Shown piece by piece: positions 55,490 through 63,282 of a stretch of DNA of 64,000 nt (within the stretch, counting starts at the first letter, position 1; the number at the start of each line of letters is the position of its first letter). The position numbers were made by a program, and so were the translations under genes. This DNA comes from JAWKWA01 sp041397765 (lineage in GTDB: Bacteria > Pseudomonadota > Alphaproteobacteria > Rhizobiales > Hyphomicrobiaceae), in NCBI GenBank assembly GCA_041397765.1, contig JAWKWA010000008.1:143593-207592 (forward strand), in the 5' to 3' direction. A model generated the notes under the pieces. The model ran no database searches, was not told the DNA's origin, and saw nothing but the letters and a program-made list of their open reading frames with translations.

Positions 55490-56469
55490 TCCGCGCTGTC
55501 GGATGCAACGAGTTCGGGCCGCCCTCGGTCCTTGCCGAGCTGACCCTGCCCATGCCGGAGCCAGGGCCGGGTGAGGTTCGCGTGAAGGTTCATGCAGTCG
55601 GCCTCGGCTTTCACGACCTGCTTCTAGTGGCGGGCAAATACCAGCTGAAGCCGCCGTTCCCGGTCATTCCAGGCTCGGATGTGACCGGCACCATCGACGC
55701 GCTCGGCCAAGATGTGTCGGACTTCCGGCTGGGCGACCGGGTGATCGCCATCACCGACCATGGCGGCTGCGCCGAATGTGTCACCGTCTCTGCGAAGGCT
55801 GCGGCCCTTCTTCCCGCGGGCATCGACTTCGTCACAGGTGCAGCAATTGGCATGACTTACGGCACCGCCCACCAGGCGTTGATCGATCGTGCTGCGCTGA
55901 AAGCCGGCGAAGTGTTGCTGGTACGCGGCGCTTCCGGTGGCGTCGGTCGGGCAGCGGTCGAGATCGGACGCCACCTCGGAGCGACCGTGCTTGCGACTGC
56001 GAGCTCGCCGGAGAAGCAGGCGATCGCGCGCGCGGCCGGTGCTCATCACGTTGTCGATGCTGCAGTCGATGTCCGCGACAGGGTGCGGTCACTGACGGAC
56101 GGCCGCGGCGCCGATGTCATCTTCGACCCTGTCGGTGAGCCGGGCTTTCGGGTGGCCTGCCTCGCCGGCGTCGCCTATCGCGGCCGCATCCTGATCGTCG
56201 GCTTTGCCGGTGGCGAGATCCCCGCCATTCCCGCGCACTACCTCATCAACAAGTTCTGCACCATCACCGGCGTCGCGTTCGGTGGCTTCTTTGCCCATCG
56301 CGAGCCGGAACAATTCCGGGCGATCTTGCAGGATATCGTCGCATGGGCCGGACAAGGCGTCGTGAGTCCGCTCGTGACAATGCGCGTCACTCCCGGTGAA
56401 ACGGCCCGGGCACTCGACGCGATCGCTAGCCGCAGCATGGCAGGGCGCGCGGTCGTCGCCTTTGCCTAG
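55486..56469 (+). CDS. MDR-family zinc-independent NADPH:quinone/enoyl reductase
   Basis: 327 residues of the quinone-oxidoreductase branch of the medium-chain dehydrogenases. A GroES-like part (VKVHAVGLGFHDLLLVAGKY, FPVIPGSDVTGTI) is followed by a Rossmann part with VRGASGGVGRAAVEIGR. The structural and catalytic zinc Cys are missing, as in this branch. AAGGAGGA lies just before the ATG, which overlaps the racemase stop (ATGA). In context it may reduce an enoyl-CoA such as acryloyl- or crotonyl-CoA. Confidence 0.88.
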   Translation: MIRAVGCNEFGPPSVLAELTLPMPEPGPGEVRVKVHAVGLGFHDLLLVAGKYQLKPPFPVIPGSDVTGTIDALGQDVSDFRLGDRVIAITDHGGCAECVTVSAKAAALLPAGIDFVTGAAIGMTYGTAHQALIDRAALKAGEVLLVRGASGGVGRAAVEIGRHLGATVLATASSPEKQAIARAAGAHHVVDAAVDVRDRVRSLTDGRGADVIFDPVGEPGFRVACLAGVAYRGRILIVGFAGGEIPAIPAHYLINKFCTITGVAFGGFFAHREPEQFRAILQDIVAWAGQGVVSPLVTMRVTPGETARALDAIASRSMAGRAVVAFA

Positions 56470-56549
56470 GAGCCGCGATGCGTGAGCGCGGTGCCGGTCG
56501 GCGGACAAGCACTGCAGTCCGGTTGGAGCGATTTTGGAAGAGCCACGCC

Positions 56550-57797
56550 ATGACACTGATCTTCAAGGACGCACGCAAGCGCGAGTATCTGAATGCCGAG
56601 GGAGCCGACAAGCCGCTGAAGAGCCCCGTGCCGGCAGAGACACTCGAAAGGGCACGTTTGTACCGTCTGAGCAATCTCAGGGCAGCAGTGATTGCCCACG
56701 ATTGCGCGGCGATACTGCTCTATGACCCGGTCAACATCCGTTATGCACTGGACGCCGCGAACATGCAGGTTTGGTGCCTGCACAATGCCACGCGCTATGC
56801 ACTTGTGTTCGCGCAGGGCCCCGCCATCCTGTTCGACTACAAAGGTGCCGAGCACGTCGTGCAGCATCTCGCCACGATTGACGAGCTGCGTCCGGCAACA
56901 AGCTGGCTCTACATGTCGGCCGGCGAGCGGTTGAAAGAGCGCGTCGACGCCTGGGCCGATGAGATTGTCGATCTCGTCCGCAGCCATGGCGGCGGCAATC
57001 GCCGCATCGCCATCGACAAGATCGAGCCGCTCGGGCTGAAGGCGCTCGAGGACCGTGGCCTCCACTATGTCGAGGGCCAGGAGCTGACCGAGATCGCGCG
57101 CGCAAGAAAGAGCGACGACGAGATCACGCTCATGAAGTGGACGATCCGCGTCTGCGAAGCGGGCATGGCGCGCATGTACGAGGCGTCCGAGCCCGGCCGC
57201 TCCGAGCGGGAAATCTGGGCGGAGCTGCATTTCGAGAACGCGCGGTCGGGCGGAGATTGGCTCGAGACGAAGCTCCTGACGATCGGTGCGCGCACGAATC
57301 CCTGGTATGGCGAATGCTCCGACTACGAGGGCCGGGCCGGCGAGATGGTCTCCTTCGACACCGACATGATCGGTCCCTACGGTTACTGCGCCGATCTCTC
57401 GCGCTCTTGGACCTGTGGCCATACGCGCATGTCCAACAAACAGCGGCAGCTCTACGACGTCGCGCTCGAGCAGATCGAGCACAACTGCTCGATCATCAAG
57501 GCGGACATGAGCTTTGCCGAATTCAATGAGCGCTCCTGGCGGATCCCCGAGAGGTACCGGCCCTACCGCTATTCGCTCGCGGTTCACGGGGTCGGACTTG
57601 CCGACGAATGGCCGGTGGTGCCGCTCCATACCGACTTCCATCGTGCGCATGGCGGCTACTTTCAGCGAGAACATGACCGTCTGCGTCGAGAGCCTCATTG
57701 CCGAGGAAGGCGGCGAGAGCATCAAGCCGAGACCCAGGTCCGCGTGACTGCGCACGGCGTCGAGCGATTGGACACGTTCCCATGGGAGACGGAATAG
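56550..57797 (+). CDS. M24-family protein, DddP-like, with a wrong-frame segment
   Basis: 415 residues of the creatinase/aminopeptidase P fold. FDTDMIGPYGYCADLSRSWT carries metal Asp residues, and HGVGLADEWP carries the His. This block is strongly reminiscent of the DMSP lyase DddP subgroup. Between an extra T at 57660-57662 and a missing base near 57726, about 22 residues are read in the wrong frame. The proper frame there gives ENMTVCVESLIAEEGGESI, containing the metal Glu. As written, the site is destroyed. GGAAGAG lies seven bases before the ATG at 56550. The gene follows the MDR gene by 80 bases. Confidence 0.75.
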   Translation: MTLIFKDARKREYLNAEGADKPLKSPVPAETLERARLYRLSNLRAAVIAHDCAAILLYDPVNIRYALDAANMQVWCLHNATRYALVFAQGPAILFDYKGAEHVVQHLATIDELRPATSWLYMSAGERLKERVDAWADEIVDLVRSHGGGNRRIAIDKIEPLGLKALEDRGLHYVEGQELTEIARARKSDDEITLMKWTIRVCEAGMARMYEASEPGRSEREIWAELHFENARSGGDWLETKLLTIGARTNPWYGECSDYEGRAGEMVSFDTDMIGPYGYCADLSRSWTCGHTRMSNKQRQLYDVALEQIEHNCSIIKADMSFAEFNERSWRIPERYRPYRYSLAVHGVGLADEWPVVPLHTDFHRAHGGYFQREHDRLRREPHCRGRRREHQAETQVRVTAHGVERLDTFPWETE

Positions 57798-58141
57798 GAC
57801 CGCCTGCTTGCCAAGGAGACCTGCCTCTCGCAGGCACAGACAATCAGCGAGCATGTATGCCGCGCACCAAGTTGATGGTCTTCGTCGTGGAAATCGCTGC
57901 AGCGCATCACCCCATATGCGAAATTCAGCGTTCGGCGACCGCTTTCGAACCTACCGCGTCGATCTCATGTTAGTACACGGATCATGTGTTGCGACTCTGA
58001 ACAGACCTGAGCGGTTGCAGCGTGCCGGTGCTATGGACTAACGATCTACCGTGAGCGATTCGCATCATCGTGATGCCCGATGGGCGCGGTTGACCGTCGT
58101 CACCGCATTAACAACCTGGTGAAGCATTCCGCCTGACCTGA
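57798..58141. other. Gene-poor stretch with a crotonase fragment
   Basis: 344 bases. The + strand frame ending at 58041 reads DLMLVHGSCVATLNRPERLQ, close to the start of enoyl-CoA hydratases (V-A-x-L-N-R-P-x-x-x-N). It stops after a few more residues, so this is a remnant. Nothing else is supported. Confidence 0.45.
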
Positions 58142-58531
58142 GTGCAGATATGTGGTTTCGAATTCATCGCGCGAACGCGATCAACATGGGCCGTTTCAAC
58201 TGTTATCGGCTTCGCCATCCTGATTGCGGTCGAATTCAATCAACCCAATCTTAGAGGATGGCCACAACAAGAACCCCCAGGCCCCTTGACAGTTATTGAG
58301 CCCACACGCTCAGGCACTGCAGCATTTTCACTCGGCGAGTGCGTGCCGCGCACGATTCATTGGGATCCACCAACTTCCGAGGAATACTCTGGCACCGCAA
58401 CGCTTGCGGTCCTTACATGCCGGAGCCGCTCAAGGTTCATTTTCGATTTGGTCGCCTACGCAGCACTGGCTGCGGCGTCACTCGTCGCTGTAATTGCTGT
58501 ATGTCGGGTGGGTCGGGCTGGGACCAAATAG
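58142..58531 (+). CDS. Hypothetical protein with two membrane segments
   Basis: 129 residues if a GTG at 58142 is the start; not recognised. Hydrophobic segments occur near residues 18-30 (STVIGFAILIAV) and 100-122 (DLVAYAALAAASLVAVIAV), with a polar, Pro- and Thr-rich loop between them. Base composition is lower in GC than that of its neighbours, pointing to foreign origin or decay. No ribosome site is evident, and it lies next to an IS3 remnant. The reading frame may be fortuitous. Confidence 0.35.
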   Translation: MQICGFEFIARTRSTWAVSTVIGFAILIAVEFNQPNLRGWPQQEPPGPLTVIEPTRSGTAAFSLGECVPRTIHWDPPTSEEYSGTATLAVLTCRSRSRFIFDLVAYAALAAASLVAVIAVCRVGRAGTK

Positions 58532-58682
58532 TCAATTGCGCAAACGGTTCTCGCGCTCCGCTACCAGCGGAGTGCTTTCCTCCTGGCGGCAAAATTGACG
58601 CGGTCACTGTCGCTCATGGCCCGCTCCGATTCTTCGTGGCAGTGCGGGAAGACGGAAGGTTTCCAGTCCATAGCGTCGCCGT

Positions 58683-59310
58683 GGACTTGACCCGGTTTCG
58701 TGGAGCGCTGTGATGTGTGAAGCATGCGCTGCTGGACGACGCGGTGTCCACAAGTGCCGTGCGGGCGCATGGAGCATGGAGTCCGCTCCATCAAGACAGC
58801 GTCGTTCTTCGTGCGCTGGAAGGCGCATGCAGGCGACCGCATGAAAGCCGCTCTCGGAGACGCCGAGCACACGGCACATCGCAGCCACGGGAAATCGAGC
58901 CCGGTTCTTGCTTACGAACGCGAACCCTGTCGTGTCGAAGACGCGCCTCCGGCACGGGGCAGATCGTGTTGGCCTCGCCCAGCGCGCGAACCAGGGCCGT
59001 CCCGCGAGAGAGAATGTCGCGCTCCAGGTGAAGCTGCTTGTTCTCGCGCCGTAGACGCGGTTGTGTCTTTTGCTCCGCTCGATAAGCCCGTCGCCGCGCT
59101 GGCTCGCATCCCGGTCAGCCTGCGCAACCCAGTTGCGGATCGACTGCGCAGACGGCTCGAACTCCTTGGCCAGCTCCTCAGGCGATCGCCCGGCCCTGAC
59201 CAGCTCGATCATCCGCTGCCGGAACTCCGGCGCGAAAGGTGGCTTCTTCCTGCCCATGCTCGTCTCCTGGAACCCAAATGTTGCGGGCTCCACGAAACCG
59301 GGTCAACTTC
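58683..59310 (-). mobile_element. IS3-family insertion sequence remnant
   Basis: Terminal inverted repeats share TTGACCCGGTTTCGTGGAGC (left at 58683-58706, right, inverted, at 59287-59310). Between them a minus-strand OrfA begins at 59257 with RKKPPFAPEFRQRMIELVRA and SAQSIRNWVAQADRDA, typical of IS3 OrfA. Only the start of OrfB (RARFPVAAMCRVLGVSESGF) is left, and frames are broken. An intact copy would be about 1.2 kb, so an internal deletion has occurred. No target duplication is seen. Confidence 0.8.
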
Positions 59311-59447
59311 ACCTCGCCATGATCAAGCTCGCCTCGACACGTCTGTGGCTGAGGCATTATGGAGATCCGCAGCCTAGTGGTTCTCGCGTTCCGACATTTG
59401 CTCTGACGGGTTCTGAAACGGGATGTAAATGTCGGAATCAGACGCCA

Positions 59448-60065
59448 CTAGAAGCGGACGCTGACACCGACGCGCGCCACGTTCTCGGTGGGGTCGTAGG
59501 TGAGGCTGTTGGCGCCGGAGGTCTCGGTGATCTTGCCGTAGCTGGTGCGCACGAACTCGCCGCGGAACGCCACGCTGTCGGTCGCCTTGACCTCGATGCC
59601 GGCGCCGAGCGCGATGCCGCCCTTCGACTCATCGTCGGAGGCCGCGATGGTGCCGGTGAGGGTCTGCTTGAACTTGGCCTTGCTGTAGCCGACGCGCACA
59701 TAGGGCATGACGCCGTCCATGGCATAGCCGGCGCGGGCGGCAATGCCGTAGGAGCGCTCCTTCTCGGTCTTCAGCGTGTCGGTGGCGGTCGCGATCTTGT
59801 TGACGGCGGAGCTGCTGTTGACCTCGAGCTCGGCGCCCAGATAGAGCGGCCCATCGAAGGTGCGGCCGTAGCCGGCGAAGACGCCGTATTCGGCGCCATC
59901 GGCGCTGAACCCGTCATAGGTCGCAGGGGTCCAGTTCTCGGTGACCTTGATGTCGGTCGAGTTGTGGCCGACCTGGCCACCGACATAGAAGCCGTCGAAT
60001 GGCGAGGCGTGGGTTGATCCAGCCGCGGCGGTCATCGCAGCGACGAGCAGAAATGCAAAACGCAT
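59448..60065 (-). CDS. Small outer-membrane beta-barrel protein (OMP_b-brl, Omp25/31-like)
   Basis: 205 residues with a signal peptide (FAFLLVAAMTAAAGSTHA) and eight alternating strands, starting GFYVGGQVGHN and ending in the classical terminal Phe (RVGVSVRF). This is the opacity/Omp25-type eight-stranded barrel common in Hyphomicrobiales. GAGGGG lies seven bases before the ATG at 60065. It is intact although surrounded by broken genes, and it stands alone between the IS remnant and the lipoprotein remnant. Confidence 0.88.
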   Translation of the reverse strand: MRFAFLLVAAMTAAAGSTHASPFDGFYVGGQVGHNSTDIKVTENWTPATYDGFSADGAEYGVFAGYGRTFDGPLYLGAELEVNSSSAVNKIATATDTLKTEKERSYGIAARAGYAMDGVMPYVRVGYSKAKFKQTLTGTIAASDDESKGGIALGAGIEVKATDSVAFRGEFVRTSYGKITETSGANSLTYDPTENVARVGVSVRF

Positions 60066-60151
60066 GTAGTTACCCCTCGCGAATTGTCTATACGCTGATA
60101 CAGACAAAGTAGAATGTCAATATACGGATGAATTTATTTCCGGTCGACTGC

Positions 60152-60694
60152 TCACTCCTCGTGCAATGGCACGAGGATCTCGGGCGGATAGTCATAGGCA
60201 GCGCCCGTGCTCATGTCGACGGCGCCGCCGATGATGCCGCCAGCGAGGATATTGCCGAAGGCGAGCCCCTTGGTCTTCGACTCCGCGACGGCCGTGCCGG
60301 ACAGCCCGCTGTCATGGTGGCAGGTCGCCTTGATGGCGCTTGCCGAGCGCTTGACGCTGACGCTGCCGGGCGTGTGGGCGACGTACTCGTGTCGTGATCG
60401 CGAAATTCGTCATCGCCCGCAGCAATCCCAGTACGAGTTTCGCGGTCTGAACGACACGAGCCGGTCTAAGCTCCTCGTGTGATTTGAGATCCGGGAAGTC
60501 CGCCGCTCGACCTTGCTGCAAAGTGTGAAGCGGACTTCCCGATCATCACACGAGCTGCCGGCATCGTTGACGAGCTTGCACTCGGCCCCTCCCTTCGGGG
60601 TCGTTGCGACCGACAGACTCTGCGTCGAGCCCTCGACGATCGAGGCGCAGGCCGGAAGCACCAGGAGGGCGGCGAGCAGGGCGAGCCTATTCAT
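60152..60694 (-). pseudogene. Small lipoprotein split by a 169-bp hairpin element
   Basis: The start at 60694 gives a lipobox signal (LALLAALLVLPACASIVEG) and SVATTPKGGAECKLVNDAGS. After the inserted element, the same protein resumes with YVAHTPGSVSVKRSASAIKA and a Gly-rich membrane-like GNILAGGIIGGAVDM, to a stop at 60152. In related lipoproteins these two parts follow each other directly. The product would be an outer-membrane lipoprotein of unknown function, now interrupted near residue 45. Confidence 0.7.
60386..60554. repeat. 169-bp double-hairpin element (MITE/REP-like)
   Basis: Hairpin A (60386-60460) has arms CTCGTGTCGT/ACGACACGAG plus inner CGCGAAA/TTTCGCG. Hairpin B (60474-60554) has arms CTCGTGTGAT/ATCACACGAG plus inner GGGAAGTCCGC/GCGGACTTCCC. 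The element ends themselves form an imperfect 14-bp inverted repeat (CTCGTGT-x2-TGATC). It sits inside the lipoprotein gene and accounts for the interruption. Confidence 0.7.
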
Positions 60695-60970
60695 GGTCGT
60701 CGCCGATGCCGTCGTTGTTGTCGTCGAGGTCGAACTGGTTGTGCCGTCGCGGTCGCTGTCGCGGGACCAGGTGAGGTGCCGTAGCCATAGCTGGCGAGGC
60801 CGCTGCGCGAGGGGCCGTAGTTGTTGGCGCGAAGCCGTCGGGCGAAGACCGCACATGCGGCGCCACATAGGTGCCGTTGCTGCGATGGCCCAGCCGTCGA
60901 CGTGCACGTCGCGGGCGTTCGACACCTCTGCCGCAAGAGTGAACAATGCGATCAATGCAAAATAATACAT
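60687..60970 (-). pseudogene. Small secreted protein, frameshifted
   Basis: A signal peptide (YYFALIALFTLAAEVSNA) is followed by RDVHVDGWAI in one frame. The next frame gives NGTYVAPHVRSSPDGFAP, and the end NQFDLDDNNDGIGDDHE stops at 60687. Small exported proteins with H-V-x-G-x-x-x-x-x-GTYVAPHxRSxPD are common and uncharacterised. Two or three indels separate the parts. The stop overlaps the lipoprotein start, so the two were probably co-transcribed. Confidence 0.6.
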
Positions 60971-60972
60971 GA

Positions 60973-61277
60973 TTAATACCTTTCTGATCCAGAATATTCG
61001 AAAGTAATATGGCCGTCAATACGTTCAGCTGACGTCGCCAGCAAGAAATCGAGACGTCGCAGACGGCCGCGAGTGCGATGATGCGGTCCGACCTGACCGG
61101 GCTGCCGGCGAAGTAGCGGTAGATCTGAGCTTCCGACATGCCAATCTGCCGCGCTACCCGTCGTGTCCCGCCGGCCGCCTTGATGGCGATGCGGAGCCGC
61201 GCGAGGAAGGCGGCGTGCAGGTCCTCAGGCGAAATCTCGGCCGGTCCGGGCAGTGCCGGGAATGGCGGACGGAGAAG
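60973..61277 (-). pseudogene. HTH (XRE-like) regulator remnant
   Basis: The minus strand reads EDLHAAFLARLRIAIKAAGG, then TRRVARQIGMSEAQIYRYFA and GSPVRSDRIIALAAVCDVSI, a helix-turn-helix of the XRE/transposon-repressor type. After that a one-base shift leads into LLATSAERIDGHITF and a stop at 60973. No start codon with a ribosome site is found upstream of the ATG at 61139, so the 5' end is also damaged. It lies next to the small secreted-protein remnant. Confidence 0.55.
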
Positions 61278-61548
61278 GCGTCAGGCAACGAGGCATCGCG
61301 ACAGGCTATGCCGACGCGATCGCTGCGAGAACACCTCGCGGCCAATCCGGGCGGTGGACTGTGCCGTCCGCGGCACAGGCGGGTCGCGCAGTTCGGCTTG
61401 TGATGGTCAAGCGGAAGCCGGCGGAACCAGCAAAATCGGCTCAACCGCCCCACCGCCATCGCCCTCGGTGCGCGGCCATCAAGGGCAGCACACGGGCAAA
61501 GCGGACGAACGGTGGAGGTCAGGGCAGCAGCCATAGGGTCCATCTACT

Positions 61549-61600
61549 GGACTTGGCCCGGTTTCGTGGAGCGGTTTGATCTTGGGATCATGCGCCGCTG
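61549..61600. mobile_element. Second IS end related to the IS3 remnant
   Basis: GGACTTGGCCCGGTTTCGTG (61549-61568) and the following AGCG match the left inverted repeat of the IS3 remnant (58683) with one difference. The next 30 bases (ATGCGCCGCTGG) still resemble the inner end there. Only an edge of the element is left. Confidence 0.6.
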
Positions 61601-61619
61601 GTGAGCCGCCCTGACGATG

Positions 61620-61737
61620 ATCAGTCGGCTGTGATCTCGCCTTCGAGCTCGCGGGCGGCGCCTGGGGCTCCGAGGATCTCGTACCAACCCGATCCGGGCA
61701 GATCAGCGGGCAGACGACGGGCGATATGTTGCGACAA
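61620..61737 (-). pseudogene. N-terminal fragment of a FAD-dependent oxidoreductase
   Basis: From a TTG at 61737 (GGGAG five bases upstream) the frame reads LSQHIARRLPADLPGSGWYE, then ILGAPGAARELEGEITAD, then a stop. This resembles the N-terminal tail that precedes V-V-I-G-A-G-F-x-G-L in DAO-type oxidoreductases. The FAD fold is missing and the IS end begins 20 bases on, so the gene was cut there. Confidence 0.55.
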
Positions 61738-61784
61738 GGATGCTCCCGCCCGTCAATCCGCCGTCTGGCCGGCGGCCCGGATCG

Positions 61785-63282
61785 CTAAGATCGATCCAGA
61801 TCTGAACTTTCATCTCGGTGTACTGGTCGTGGGCATGGATGGATTTGTCGCGCCCGCCGAAGCCGGACGTCTTGTAGCCGCCGAACGGTGTCGTCGCATC
61901 GCCCTCGCCATAGCAGTTGACCGTCACCGTGCCGGCGCGGATGGCGCGTGCCATGCGAGTGCGCCCGACGCGCATTCGCCGTGAAGACCGAGGCGGTAAG
62001 GCCATAGCTGGTGTCGTTCGCCACCTTGACCGCTTCCTCGGCGCTGCCGACCGTGATGATCGAAGGCTTACCGGGCCGAAGATCTCCTCGCGCGCGATGG
62101 TCATGTCGGGCGTGACGCCATCGAAGATGGTCGGAGGGATGATATCCCTCGCCGGCGGCGACCGGCGTGTCGCCGAGCACGACGCGTGCTCCCTCGGCCT
62201 TGCCCTTGCGGATATAGCCGAGCACACGCTCGTGCTGCTCCTTCGACACGATCGCGCAGCCGGTTGACCGGATCGAGCGGATTGCCCGTCGGCCAGGCCT
62301 GAACCTTGTGCAGCATGCGCTCAACGAGGGCGTCCTTGACGTTGCGGTGCACGATGAGGCGCGAGTTCGACGAGCAGTTCTCGCCCATGTTCCAGAACAC
62401 GGCCTGCACGACATGGGCCGCGACGACGTCGAGGTTTTCCGCGTCGTCGAGAACGATGCACGGATTCTTGCCGCCGCATTCGAGCACGATGCGCTTCAGG
62501 TTGCTCTTGGCGGAGTATTCGAGGAACAGCCGCCCGACATCCGTCGAGCCGGTGAACGACACCATGTCGATGTCGGGATGGAGCCCGATCTCGCGCCCGA
62601 TCACTTCCCCGAGCCCGGTGACCACCTGGAAGGCGCCACCGGGAATTCCGGCCTCGCGCGCCAGCTCGGCGATCCTCAGCGCCGTCATGCTGGTCTCCTC
62701 GGCCGGCTTGACGATCACCGAGTTGCCGGCGGCGAGCGCCGGCCCAAGCTTCCAGGCGAGCATGAGGATCGGGAAGTTCCAGGGCAGCACGCAGCCGACC
62801 ACGCCGACCGGCTCGCGCACGATCATGGCGACAGCGTCGTCACCCGATGGTGCCACCTCGTCATAGATCTTGTCGGCGGTCTCGGCATGCCATTCGAGAC
62901 AGTTCAGCGCCTCGGGAATGTCGATGGTCTCGACGTCGTGGATGGGCTTGCCGCTCTCCAGGCTTTCGAGCACGGCGAGCTCGTGCTGGTTGCGCCGGAT
63001 GAGCCGGGCGAGCTGGATCATCGCCTTCTTGCGCTCGCTGGGATGGCGCCGCGACCAGCTCCCGGCCTCGAAGGTCTCGCGCGCCTTGGCGACGGCGAGA
63101 TCGAGATCGGCCTTGCTGCAGGCGGCGATCCGGTTCAGCACCTGGCCGTTCGCCGGATTGATCGTCTCGAAGGTCGCGCCGGACTGCGATGCACGCGCCC
63201 GCCCGTCGATCACGGCCCCCGATGGCAGCGGCAGAGCCGCCGCGATCGCCTCGTACTCGTCACGCGTTAAGAGCAACGACAT
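61785..63282 (-). pseudogene. Aldehyde dehydrogenase (PuuC/semialdehyde type), 3' half frameshifted
   Basis: The first 350 residues from the ATG at 63282 are intact: the VLPWNFPILMLAWKLGPALA cofactor channel, FTGSTDVGRLF, the catalytic Glu in LECGGKNPCIV and the catalytic Cys in GENCSSNSR. After about 62260 the protein jumps between three frames (AIVSKEQHERVLGYI; PDMTIAREEIFGPV; VNCYGEGDATTPFGGYKTSG), ending near IWIDLS. Four or more indels are needed. It would oxidise an aminoaldehyde or ketoglutarate semialdehyde with NAD. It overlaps the DHDPS-family gene by 23 bases. Confidence 0.85.
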
